Below the pieces are notes generated by a model, which saw only the letters and a program-made list of their open reading frames with translations, was not told the origin of the DNA and made no database searches. Below are positions 7,961 to 15,455 of a DNA stretch of 21,745 nt, in pieces. Position numbers and translations under genes: made by a program. Source of the DNA: Thermotogaceae bacterium (lineage in GTDB: Bacteria > Thermotogota > Thermotogae > B21-G9 > HyVt-16); assembly GCA_011043375.1 (NCBI GenBank), contig DQYP01000295.1, positions 1 to 21,745 on the forward strand. Reading direction: 5' to 3'. The first letter of the stretch is position 1. Every line of letters starts with the position of its first letter.

Positions 7961-9250
7961 TCAGCCATGGAATGAAAGAACCAAGGGTTCATCGATGTTT
8001 TCAAGGAATGTCTCGAAGTTACCGTTCAAAGAAAAATTTGTGATCTTCTCGTTCAACATATTTATAGCATGATACCTCTTGAAAGGTTCAAGAACTCCAC
8101 TGAATTTGATTCTCAATGAATCTATAACTCCATCGAGTGGTAAAACAACAAGAATGAATTTTTTGGTTCCTCTGAAGTACCTGATGAATGTCATAGTGTT
8201 CTGAGAACTGGAATTATCTAAGAATCTCATATCCCCTCGTTTGAGAATGATTGAATTTTGCTTCATAAAGCAGAGCTTTCTACAGAACTCAATCCAATCT
8301 CGATTCTCTTTTTCCCAGGGAATCTTGTATTCATTGAATATGTCGGGTTTCTCTTTCAGCTTCAGTTCTTGGCCATTATAGATCAAAGGTACACCCTTTA
8401 CAGTAAAAAGGTAAACAAAAAGACTCCTTAGCTTTAAGTCATCTTCAACTATGGAGGCTATTCTATTTTGATCGTGGTTTTCAAGAAATCTCAACTTTAT
8501 GTAATTTCTAGGATATATTTGTTCTTGCATCTTTATGTATCCAACATAATCTGTCAGTAAAGCAGTGCCGTTCAAATATTCCATCAATTTGTAGTAACCA
8601 TCATAATCATATGTTATATCAAAAGCTTGATACATATAAGGGTCATGTGTTTCAGAGATCCAAATCAATTTTTTGATTTGATTCAGTTGTCTTCTCGCCT
8701 CTATCCAAAATTCCAGTGGTACGAGTCCAGCAACGTCACATCTGAATCCATCCACGTTGAACTCTTCAATCCAATATTTCATCATGTTTATCATGTACCC
8801 CCAGAGTTCCTTGTGTGAATAATCCAAATCGATCACGTCTTCCCAATCTGGGTTTCTAGGAATAGGGATTCCCTTCTCATTGTGAAAAAACCATTCGGGA
8901 TGTTGTTTGGCGAGAACGGAATCTGGGGAAGTATGGTTCAAAACCATGTCCATCAGGACTTTCAAACCGATTTCGTGAGCTTCTCCAATGAGTCTTCTAA
9001 AGTCTTCTTTGGATCCAAGTTTCGAGTCAACCTCATAGTAATCTCTTATGGAATAAGGTGAACCCAAAGTGCCTTTTCTTTTTTCAAGACCCGTCGGATG
9101 AATAGGCATGAGCCAGATTGTGTTTATTCCCATGTTTCCTATCTTTTCTAAATCTCTTGTTATCCCTTTGAATCCACTATCACTGTATGCCCTTGGAAAT
9201 ACCTCATAGATTATCAATTCGCTGAATTCCACGGGTGTGTCGTGCGCCAA
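7961..9250 (-). CDS. Cytoplasmic alpha-amylase-family glycoside hydrolase (GH13)
   Basis: This GH13 protein has about 429 residues and all four conserved regions: DMVLNH (region I), GFRCDVA (region II, nucleophile D172), ISETHD (region III, acid/base E200) and ENHD (region IV, D260), numbered from the TTG start. No signal peptide is present, so it should act inside the cell on imported maltodextrins or related glucans. An extra C-terminal beta domain is short, and the exact bond specificity cannot be read. A longer frame begins at ATG 9295, but it would run through the likely -10 box and the ribosome site. TTG at 9250 has GGAGG eight bases upstream and is preferred. It is the first gene of a two-gene unit with prmC. 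Confidence 0.9.
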   Translation of the reverse strand: MAHDTPVEFSELIIYEVFPRAYSDSGFKGITRDLEKIGNMGINTIWLMPIHPTGLEKRKGTLGSPYSIRDYYEVDSKLGSKEDFRRLIGEAHEIGLKVLMDMVLNHTSPDSVLAKQHPEWFFHNEKGIPIPRNPDWEDVIDLDYSHKELWGYMINMMKYWIEEFNVDGFRCDVAGLVPLEFWIEARRQLNQIKKLIWISETHDPYMYQAFDITYDYDGYYKLMEYLNGTALLTDYVGYIKMQEQIYPRNYIKLRFLENHDQNRIASIVEDDLKLRSLFVYLFTVKGVPLIYNGQELKLKEKPDIFNEYKIPWEKENRDWIEFCRKLCFMKQNSIILKRGDMRFLDNSSSQNTMTFIRYFRGTKKFILVVLPLDGVIDSLRIKFSGVLEPFKRYHAINMLNEKITNFSLNGNFETFLENIDEPLVLSFHG

Positions 9251-9258
9251 AGTGGTAT

Positions 9259-9263
9259 CCTCC
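9259..9263 (-). promoter_or_regulatory. Ribosome binding site deciding the GH13 start
   Basis: GGAGG on the minus strand is 8 bases before TTG 9250. The upstream ATG at 9295 has no comparable site and overlaps the -10 box. Confidence 0.75.
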
Positions 9264-9286
9264 AGTTTCTGTTTTGATATACTATG

Positions 9287-9292
9287 ATTATA
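9287..9292 (-). promoter_or_regulatory. Candidate -10 box for the GH13-prmC unit
   Basis: A perfect TATAAT on the minus strand lies about 37 bases before the TTG start, giving a leader of roughly 30 bases. No good -35 match is found at 16-18 bases (ATCACT at best), so the call rests on the -10 alone. No convincing promoter for the divergent phosphorylase gene was found in the same 71-base gap. Confidence 0.45.
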
Positions 9293-9305
9293 CATTAAAA
9301 CTAAG

Positions 9306-9311
9306 AAGGAG
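9306..9311 (+). promoter_or_regulatory. Ribosome binding site deciding the purine nucleoside phosphorylase start
   Basis: AAGGAG lies 10 bases before TTG 9322. The frame is open upstream to an ATG at 9235, but those codons sit inside the divergent hydrolase gene and spell no family sequence. Confidence 0.6.
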
Positions 9312-9321
9312 TGATTCGAAA

Positions 9322-10116
9322 TTGAGAAAATTAGAATTGAAAATAAACGAGAGTTTGAAGAGTATTAAGGATTATTTTGACTTTTTACCAAAAGTTAAAA
9401 TCGGGTTGATACTTGGATCTGGATTGGGTGAAATGGCAGATGAAATTGGAGATATTTTGAGTATTCCGTACGAGAAGATATATGGATTCCTAAGACCAAC
9501 AGTCGAAGGTCACAAAGGAAATTTGGTTTTTGGAAAATTAGGGAATAAAAGTGTATGTATAATGCAAGGGAGATTTCATTATTATGAAGGTAATACAATC
9601 GGGGATATTGTGTATCCTCTGTTTGTAATGAAAAGGCTTGGTGTATCTCATCTGATAATTACCAATGCAGCGGGTGGCATAAACCCATCATTCAAACCAG
9701 GAGATTTGGTTATCATAGAAGATTACATAAATTTTGCCATGAAAAATCCTTCAACAAATTTAAGAGGTATTAAACCAGTGATATTCAAAGATACTAATTG
9801 GATAGAAAGTATTAGCAGAAAGTTTGAAGATCTAAAAAGAGGTGTATACATCTTTGTCACAGGGCCAAGTTACGAGACTCCTTCGGAAATCAAAATGTTC
9901 AGGAAGTTGGGTGCTGATATGGTTGGAATGTCAACGGTCCCCGAAATAATAACAGCGAGCTCGTTGGGAATCAGAGTTTTGGGATTTTCATGTATTACCA
10001 ACATGGCCGCAGGGATACTTGAAAAACCTCTGAGCCATCAAGAGGTTATAGAGGTATCTAAAATGGTTAAAGATAAGTTCAAGAAACTCATAAAAATTGC
10101 TGTGATGGAGGCATGA
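9322..10116 (+). CDS. punA: Purine nucleoside phosphorylase, trimeric PunA type
   Basis: The enzyme splits purine (deoxy)nucleosides with phosphate into the free base and (deoxy)ribose 1-phosphate. From TTG 9322 the protein is about 264 residues, matching the family. Motifs in order: the phosphate loop LILGSGLGE; VEGHKGN; QGRFHYYEG with the phosphate-site Arg and His; ITNAAGGINPSFKPGD; GPSYETPSEIK; MVGMSTVPE; and FSCITNMAAG, whose Asn is the expected ligand for 6-oxopurines (so inosine/guanosine preference is inferred). This is the low-molecular-mass trimeric class, not the hexameric DeoD class. The gene overlaps or nearly touches the following DHH phosphoesterase gene, suggesting joint transcription for nucleotide salvage. 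Starting at ATG 9235 would add 29 residues of no family resemblance. Confidence 0.93.
   Translation: MRKLELKINESLKSIKDYFDFLPKVKIGLILGSGLGEMADEIGDILSIPYEKIYGFLRPTVEGHKGNLVFGKLGNKSVCIMQGRFHYYEGNTIGDIVYPLFVMKRLGVSHLIITNAAGGINPSFKPGDLVIIEDYINFAMKNPSTNLRGIKPVIFKDTNWIESISRKFEDLKRGVYIFVTGPSYETPSEIKMFRKLGADMVGMSTVPEIITASSLGIRVLGFSCITNMAAGILEKPLSHQEVIEVSKMVKDKFKKLIKIAVMEA
10107..10111 (+). promoter_or_regulatory. Ribosome binding site deciding the NrnA-like start
   Basis: GGAGG is only one base before the ATG at 10113 but 10 bases before the in-frame ATG at 10122. The second is therefore the more likely start. Confidence 0.55.
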
Positions 10117-10121
10117 AAATA

Positions 10122-11120
10122 ATGGAAAAGATGTACGAGATAATAAGGGAGATAAAAGAAAATCAAAATATAATCGTTGCAGGTCATATAATGCCTGACG
10201 GTGATTGCATAAGTTCGGTTTTGAGTCTATCTATTGCATTGGAAAGATTGGGAAAGCAAGTTTTATCTATCGTCGACTATGATATACCATATCAATATTC
10301 ACAACTTGAAGAAGTTGCGAGAATAAGAAAAGTAGATGATGTAATAAACAGTATAGATAGTTGTGATCTGATAATAGTGCTCGATTCATCTTCACCAGAT
10401 AGAGTGGGAAAGCTTCAGGATTTTCTTTCTTCAAAGAAAACGATAGTTATAGATCACCATATAACCAATGAAAATTTTGGAGATCTCAATTGGGTTGATG
10501 ATTCATTTTCTAGTGCAGCTCAGATGATTTACAGATTGAATAGATCTATGAATGTAACTTACGATTCTAAATTGGCAACCATAAATCTCATGGGAATAGC
10601 TACTGATACAGGCTTTTTCAGATATCCGAATACAACCTCTGAGGTTTTTAAAGATGCATATGAACTTTCCTTACTCGGGGGAAATATCTGGTTCATATCA
10701 CAAATGATATTGGAAAACAATAAACCTGAGAGATTGAAACTTTTTGCACATGTAATAGAAAATATGGAGTTTTCAAATGAGGGTAGATTTGTCCATTCAG
10801 TTATAAAATACGAAGATTTTCAGAGATTTAACTGTACAGAAGAGGATTCATCAGGATTTGTGAGTGATTTGAGAGCAATAAGAGGTGTGGAAGTAGCTGT
10901 GTTGGTAATCGAGTATCCAAAGGAACAGGTTCATGTCAGCATGAGATCTAAGAATAGTTTTGATGTATCAAAGATTGCTAAGATGCTCGGTGGTGGTGGA
11001 CATCCAAGAGCTGCTGGTTGTTCGTTCAAAGATTCGAAAGTCGAAGAGGTAAGGGAAATAGTTGTCAAAGAGATATCGAAAATACTGAAAGATTTGAAAG
11101 TTATCGATGAGGAGCGATAG
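10122..11120 (+). CDS. nrnA: DHH-family phosphoesterase, NrnA-like (oligoribonuclease / pAp phosphatase)
   Basis: NrnA-type enzymes degrade very short RNA (nano-RNA) and dephosphorylate 3'-phosphoadenosine 5'-phosphate. The protein is about 332 residues. It has the DHH domain metal ligands H22, D26 and D28 (GHIMPDGD), D88 (VLDSSSPDR), and the DHH triad D111-H112-H113. A DHHA1 substrate domain ends in GGGGHPRAAGCSF. MGIATDTGFFRYPNTT is the characteristic mid-section. Both activities are usual in the family; which one dominates here cannot be told. It follows the purine phosphorylase gene by five bases, and the two could recycle RNA breakdown products together. The last 20 bases overlap the convergent MFS gene. 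Confidence 0.9.
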   Translation: MEKMYEIIREIKENQNIIVAGHIMPDGDCISSVLSLSIALERLGKQVLSIVDYDIPYQYSQLEEVARIRKVDDVINSIDSCDLIIVLDSSSPDRVGKLQDFLSSKKTIVIDHHITNENFGDLNWVDDSFSSAAQMIYRLNRSMNVTYDSKLATINLMGIATDTGFFRYPNTTSEVFKDAYELSLLGGNIWFISQMILENNKPERLKLFAHVIENMEFSNEGRFVHSVIKYEDFQRFNCTEEDSSGFVSDLRAIRGVEVAVLVIEYPKEQVHVSMRSKNSFDVSKIAKMLGGGGHPRAAGCSFKDSKVEEVREIVVKEISKILKDLKVIDEER

Positions 11121-12303
11121 GCTTTTGTTTCAATTCAATCTTCTTGATTCCAATATTATAAAATTTTGAAATCACTATGCCGAAGACAGACGCTACAGCA
11201 CTAACTATGCTGGCTGTTATGAATACACTCGAATACGATAAAAAGGACACCATGTAAGCTGTTGCTACAGGTATAAATATTTTAGTGAATATTGTTAATC
11301 CTTGGAAAAATCCTTCCCATCTTCCAAGTTCTTGGGGTGCTATATTCATTTTTATGGTCTCTTTCGATGCGAACCAAAATATGAAACCAATCCCGCAAGG
11401 AACTTGAGCCAAGAAAAAAGTATACATATTAGGAATACTGAACATTAAAAAGCCAATTGAAAGCAGTATTGAACCGGTTACAAAATTGGATGTAACATTC
11501 GTTTTTATCCTCTTTTTAAAAGGCCAAAATAGCACTATTGTTATTGAAAAAGTAGCTTCAAATAGAATGGGAGAGGCTGGTCCAAGTTTGAACACATTGA
11601 AAAGATAATAGGATATAACCATGAAGCTTGCAAAATTGAAAGCAACGAACATCAAATACTGATGTATCATTAATGACATGAATACCTTAAAACTGACTGG
11701 TACGTTTATGTGTTCCTTATGAAGATCTTTTCCTTTATTAACTATCGGAAGCACTTTTAAAAAGGATACGGCGAGTATAATGTTTGATATTCCTATGACC
11801 AGTAACAAAACTCTATAAAAAGCAATCCCACCAAATAGGGGGGCAAGCAAAAAACTTATTAAAAAATAGATAACAGATTTTACAAACTCAGACATTACAA
11901 ATAAAATACTATAAACTTCTTCTCGTCTTCTTGGAGGAATTATGGCTCTTTCATACATTACAAGGGAAGGGTAAAATATATCATTAAAACTTATCATTAA
12001 TTGTGCAATTACAAGTGTTGCCAAATTCGTCCAGATAGCTAACAAAAGTGTTCCAAAGGAAAACAAAAGCTTTGCAATTGCTAAAGCATAGTTGGGTGAT
12101 CTATCTTCAAATCTTCTGCCAATGAGGTAACTCATGAATGCTTGTACCACATAGGAAATACTGAATATCCAACCTATATTTTCTATAGATATCTCCATTA
12201 AACTTGAAATAGAAGGTATAGAAATTATAGCGGTAAACGAAAAACCACCTATTAATGAGAAATATATGTATTTTCTTACTTCAACTGGAAGGTTTTTAAA
12301 CAA
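11101..12303 (-). CDS. Major facilitator superfamily transporter, substrate unknown
   Basis: The product is about 400 residues with roughly ten to twelve hydrophobic segments and a charged central loop (VNKGKDLHKEHINV region), the usual MFS layout of two six-helix halves. A weak MFS loop motif is visible between helices 2 and 3 (SYLIGRRFEDRSP, resembling the G-x-x-x-D/E-R-x-G/S pattern). Nothing in the sequence or the neighbours fixes the substrate. A frame from ATG 12372 is longer but would put the -35 and -10 boxes inside the gene. TTG 12303, seven bases after a GGAGG, is preferred. It stands alone in its transcript and is divergent from the ABC importer operon, with back-to-back promoters. 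Confidence 0.85.
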   Translation of the reverse strand: MFKNLPVEVRKYIYFSLIGGFSFTAIISIPSISSLMEISIENIGWIFSISYVVQAFMSYLIGRRFEDRSPNYALAIAKLLFSFGTLLLAIWTNLATLVIAQLMISFNDIFYPSLVMYERAIIPPRRREEVYSILFVMSEFVKSVIYFLISFLLAPLFGGIAFYRVLLLVIGISNIILAVSFLKVLPIVNKGKDLHKEHINVPVSFKVFMSLMIHQYLMFVAFNFASFMVISYYLFNVFKLGPASPILFEATFSITIVLFWPFKKRIKTNVTSNFVTGSILLSIGFLMFSIPNMYTFFLAQVPCGIGFIFWFASKETIKMNIAPQELGRWEGFFQGLTIFTKIFIPVATAYMVSFLSYSSVFITASIVSAVASVFGIVISKFYNIGIKKIELKQKPIAPHR

Positions 12304-12310
12304 GGAGATA

Positions 12311-12315
12311 CCTCC
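12311..12315 (-). promoter_or_regulatory. Ribosome binding site deciding the MFS start
   Basis: GGAGG on the minus strand is seven bases from TTG 12303, an ideal spacing. Upstream ATG codons at 12372 and 12345 have no such site and fall in the promoter. Confidence 0.8.
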
Positions 12316-12343
12316 AAAGATAAAAACAAAGTTTTTATTAAAC

Positions 12344-12372
12344 ATTATATATAATACACCAAAAATTTTCAA
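12344..12372 (-). promoter_or_regulatory. Sigma-70-type promoter of the MFS gene
   Basis: On the minus strand, TTGAAA (12372-12367) and TATAAT (12349-12344) are separated by exactly 17 bases. Transcription would start near 12337, leaving a leader of about 33 bases with the GGAGG near its end. This is the best promoter in the window. Confidence 0.8.
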
Positions 12373-12397
12373 AGCTTCTTTTGTTTAGATTTTTTTA

Positions 12398-12406
12398 TGC
12401 TATAAT
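12398..12406 (+). promoter_or_regulatory. Extended -10 promoter of the ABC importer operon
   Basis: TGCTATAAT is a perfect extended -10. The -35 region 17 bases upstream (CTTTTG, 12378-12383) is poor, which fits extended -10 promoters. Start near 12413, with a leader of about 40 bases containing AAGGGGGG before the ATG at 12454. Confidence 0.65.
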
Positions 12407-12453
12407 TATTATGCTTTTAAATCAACACTATCTTCCGAAGGGGGGAATTTTTT

Positions 12454-14301
12454 ATGTGGCGTAAGTTTCTAATTCTTAGCGTTGTGCTTGTTATTTCGAT
12501 TTTCTCGTTTGCTGCTGTAAAAAACCCGGACACAGTTATCGTAGCAACCATTGGTGAAGCCGACACACTTGATCCACATTTTGCTTATGACACAGCGAGT
12601 GGAGAAGTTCTTTTTAATACCTACGATTGTTTGATCCAGTACAAAGGAGAAAGCATAAAAGAATTTGAACCAAGGATTTCAACAGCAGTGCCGAGTGTTG
12701 AGAACGGGTTGATAAAAGATGATGGAAAGACATATGTGTTTCCAATCAGAAAAGGTGTGAAGTTCCACAATGGAAACGACTTAACACCAGAAGATGTTGA
12801 ATACAGTTTTGAAAGAGGCATACTTTTTGACCCCGCTGGTGGTCCAATGTGGATGATAATCGAGGCTCTCTTTGGGGAATACACATGGGAAGATGTTGTA
12901 ATGAATCATGTTAAATTGAGAACAGGAAAAGATATGGCTTATTCAGATCTTTTTGCTGAAAATGGTGAACCCAAGCCAGAATATGCAAAATATCTAATGG
13001 AGGCTTATAGAGATATTCTCGATCCTGCCATCGAAGTTGAGGGAGATAATGTGGTATTCCATCTTGTTAGACCGTTTGCTCCTATTCTCTATATCCTTGC
13101 ACAAGGATCAAGCTGGAGCTCCATTCTTGATAAAGAAACGTGTATAGAAAAAGGTCTTTGGGATGGAAAGGCAGATACATGGTGGAAATATCATGATCTT
13201 CCAAAAGAAGAGAGTCCGCTCTATGCATTTGAAAATGGTAGTGGACCGTTCAAGCTCGTCGAGTGGAATAGAGAACAGCAAAAAGTCATCCTCGAAAGAT
13301 TCGATGACTATTGGAATGGTCCCGCTAAGATAAAGAGAGCAATAATTTGGGGAATCGATGAATTCTCGACAAGAAAAGCGATGCTCGAAAAAGGCGATGT
13401 GGATGTTTGTTACGTTCCGGCGCAATATTTGAGTCAAGTTGAAGGTATGCCAGGAGTAACTGTTAAAAAAGGCCTTCCAACAGTTTCCATTACATCCTTA
13501 CATTTCAATTGGACAGTTGCAGAAGGTAGTGAATACATAGGCAGTGGAAAGCTCGATGGAAATGGTGTGCCGAGAGACTTCTTCACTGATATAAATGTTA
13601 GAAAAGCTTTTGTTCACGCATTCAACTACGATGCATTCATAGAGGATGTTCTGAATGGAATGGGTGAAAGGGTGCCATCGGATCTTCCAACAGGATTCCT
13701 TGGATACAACCCAGATCTTCCACTTTACAAATTCGACCTCAAAGCTGCAAAAGCTGCTCTTCAACAAGCATGGAATGGAGAAGTATGGACGAAAGGATTC
13801 AAGATGTCACTTCTTTACAACACTGGAAACGAGGCACGTCAGACAGCCGCTGAAATGCTTAAATATTACATAGAGTCTTTGAATCCGAAATTCAAGATAG
13901 AAGTACAAGGTGTCCAGTGGCCAAACTATTTATCAGCTTATAAACGTGGCCTTCTACCAGCATTTATAATCGGTTGGCTCGCTGATTATCCAGATCCACA
14001 CAATTTCATATTCACTTACTACCACAGTCAAGGTGTGTACGGTGGCCCACAAGGGGAGGCATACAAAGAATGGGCCCGCGAGAACTTAGATGCTCTTATA
14101 GAACAGGCTGTTCAAGAAATAGATCCTGCTAAGAGACAGGCATTGTATGAGGAGATTCAAAAGATCGCAATAGAAAATTACATTGGAATGCCACTTTATC
14201 AACCACTTGCAATTAGAGTTCAGAGAGACTGGCTAAAAGGTTGGTACAGGAATCCGATGAGACCTGGTGAAGACTTCTACGCCTATTGGAAAGAAGAGTA
14301 A
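12454..14301 (+). CDS. ABC importer substrate-binding protein, family 5 (DppA/OppA-like)
   Basis: This is the extracytoplasmic receptor of the importer encoded downstream. Of its 615 residues, 1-20 are a signal peptide (WRKFLILSVVLVISIFSFA, cleavage likely after A20). No lipobox Cys is present, so it is soluble or anchored by other means. Family marks are EADTLDPHFAYD near residue 35, the signature KFHNGNDLTPEDVEYSFERG at about 103-122, and the late GWLADYPDPHNFIFTYYHSQG. It is longer than enteric DppA, with an insert around residues 145-190. In Thermotogota many proteins of this family bind oligosaccharides rather than peptides; the sequence does not settle which. ATG start with AAGGGGGG nine bases upstream. 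A strong hairpin follows the gene. Confidence 0.92.
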   Translation: MWRKFLILSVVLVISIFSFAAVKNPDTVIVATIGEADTLDPHFAYDTASGEVLFNTYDCLIQYKGESIKEFEPRISTAVPSVENGLIKDDGKTYVFPIRKGVKFHNGNDLTPEDVEYSFERGILFDPAGGPMWMIIEALFGEYTWEDVVMNHVKLRTGKDMAYSDLFAENGEPKPEYAKYLMEAYRDILDPAIEVEGDNVVFHLVRPFAPILYILAQGSSWSSILDKETCIEKGLWDGKADTWWKYHDLPKEESPLYAFENGSGPFKLVEWNREQQKVILERFDDYWNGPAKIKRAIIWGIDEFSTRKAMLEKGDVDVCYVPAQYLSQVEGMPGVTVKKGLPTVSITSLHFNWTVAEGSEYIGSGKLDGNGVPRDFFTDINVRKAFVHAFNYDAFIEDVLNGMGERVPSDLPTGFLGYNPDLPLYKFDLKAAKAALQQAWNGEVWTKGFKMSLLYNTGNEARQTAAEMLKYYIESLNPKFKIEVQGVQWPNYLSAYKRGLLPAFIIGWLADYPDPHNFIFTYYHSQGVYGGPQGEAYKEWARENLDALIEQAVQEIDPAKRQALYEEIQKIAIENYIGMPLYQPLAIRVQRDWLKGWYRNPMRPGEDFYAYWKEE

Positions 14302-14330
14302 AAGAATTAGTATTTAAATTCTCAAAATTA

Positions 14331-14339
14331 TGATATAAT
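14331..14339 (+). promoter_or_regulatory. Candidate internal promoter before the permease genes (extended -10)
   Basis: TGATATAAT in the binding-protein/permease gap is a perfect extended -10 with no good -35. It would start transcripts near 14346, just before the hairpin at 14352. AT-rich gaps can give such matches by chance. Confidence 0.4.
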
Positions 14340-14351
14340 TTTCAGGTAATA

Positions 14352-14381
14352 ATAGAGCCGGGGTGCATACCCCGGCTTTAT
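14352..14381 (+). terminator. Strong hairpin between binding-protein and permease genes (attenuating terminator or mRNA processing/stability element)
   Basis: AGCCGGGGT (14356-14364) pairs perfectly with ACCCCGGCT (14369-14377) around a GCAT loop. Four outer pairs, including one G-U, extend the stem to 13. The 3' side reads TTTATAAAGTTTTC, only a broken U-tract, so termination may be partial. The site suits lower expression of permeases than of the binding protein. Confidence 0.7.
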
Positions 14382-14393
14382 AAAGTTTTCTGA

Positions 14394-14400
14394 GAGGTGA
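14394..14400 (+). promoter_or_regulatory. Ribosome binding site deciding the DppB-like start
   Basis: GAGGTGA overlaps the GTG at 14397 but lies eight bases before the in-frame GTG at 14409. The latter gives the family-typical N-terminus. Confidence 0.75.
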
Positions 14401-14408
14401 TAAAAAAA

Positions 14409-15443
14409 GTGATAGCTTATATCATAAGGAGATTGTTACTATTACCACTCATATTGTTTGGTGTAACGATACTCATATTTGGTATGTTGGAACTTTTGGG
14501 GCCTGAGAAACTTGTCAGTGCATACATCAGAGGTCCAGAAGCAGAGAAAGTTGCGGGTGCTACACAGAAAATCATAGAGAAGTATGGGCTCGATAAGCCA
14601 TTGCCTGTGAAATACGAAAGATGGTTGGGCAATGTGTTAAAAGGAGATCTCGGCTGGTCGCTCGTTGGTAAACAACCAGTGTTGAGTGCTATACTTTCGA
14701 GATTTCCTTACACTCTTGAATTAGCCTTGTGGGCTATAATTCCTGTGGTTTTCGTTGGGATATGGCTTGGAATAATCTCGGCTGTTCATCACAACAAATT
14801 TTTAGATCACTTTCTCAGAGTCTTTGCGATAATAGGTTGGTCCTTTCCAGATTTTGTTTTTGGGCTTTTTATGATCTTGATCTTTTATACACAGCTTGGA
14901 TGGTTTCCACCTGGGTATCTGAGTTTCGATATGGAAAGGGTGGTGACTTCCTCACAATTCGTGAATTATACTAAAATGGTAACTATAGATTCCATCTTGA
15001 ATTTGAGGTTCGATGTATTTCTCGATGCTTTAAGACATTTGATTGCTCCGGTGATAACTCTTGCTTATCTATGGTGGGCATATATCTTGAGGATAACCAG
15101 ATCCAGCATGCTTGAGGTTTTAAGGAAGGAATACATACGTACTGCTCGAGCAAAGGGATTGTCTGAGGATGTTGTAATAAACAAACACGCAAGAAGAAAT
15201 GCACTGATACCTGTTGCAACGGTCTCGGGCCAAATGATAATTGCTCTACTTGCAGGTACAGTGATCATTGAGTCCGTCTTCAACAGGCCAGGATTGGGTA
15301 GATTCGTCGCAATGGCGGCCACACAACTCGATTATATGTCGATAATCGGTGGAGCACTGTTTTATTCCATACTCTTGGTTCTTGGTAATCTAATCGTTGA
15401 TGTATCTTATGCTTTGATAGATCCGAGAATCAGATTGCAATGA
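14409..15443 (+). CDS. ABC importer permease, DppB/OppB family
   Basis: First membrane subunit of the importer, about 344 residues. The opening IAYIIRRLLLLPLILFGVTI, with an arginine pair before the first membrane helix, is the family hallmark. A large extracytoplasmic loop follows helix 1 (residues about 35-90, including GLDKPLPVKYERWLGN and GDLGWS). The remaining helices and the cytoplasmic EAA loop, YIRTARAKGLSEDVVINKHARRNALIPV (in two adjoining parts), contact the ATPases. GTG 14409 is chosen on ribosome-site spacing. The stop at 15441 is inside the GAGGAGG serving the next gene. It partners with the DppC-like permease to form the translocation path. Confidence 0.94.
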   Translation: MIAYIIRRLLLLPLILFGVTILIFGMLELLGPEKLVSAYIRGPEAEKVAGATQKIIEKYGLDKPLPVKYERWLGNVLKGDLGWSLVGKQPVLSAILSRFPYTLELALWAIIPVVFVGIWLGIISAVHHNKFLDHFLRVFAIIGWSFPDFVFGLFMILIFYTQLGWFPPGYLSFDMERVVTSSQFVNYTKMVTIDSILNLRFDVFLDALRHLIAPVITLAYLWWAYILRITRSSMLEVLRKEYIRTARAKGLSEDVVINKHARRNALIPVATVSGQMIIALLAGTVIIESVFNRPGLGRFVAMAATQLDYMSIIGGALFYSILLVLGNLIVDVSYALIDPRIRLQ

Positions 15444-15455
15444 GGAGGTTGGAAA

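Noticed and set aside
9251..9295. N-terminal extension of the GH13 enzyme to ATG 9295
   Set aside because: It would include the gene's own TATAAT and GGAGG and adds residues not expected in the family.
9235..9321. N-terminal extension of the purine phosphorylase to ATG 9235
   Set aside because: It overlaps the start of the divergent gene, lacks a ribosome site, and makes the protein longer than its family.
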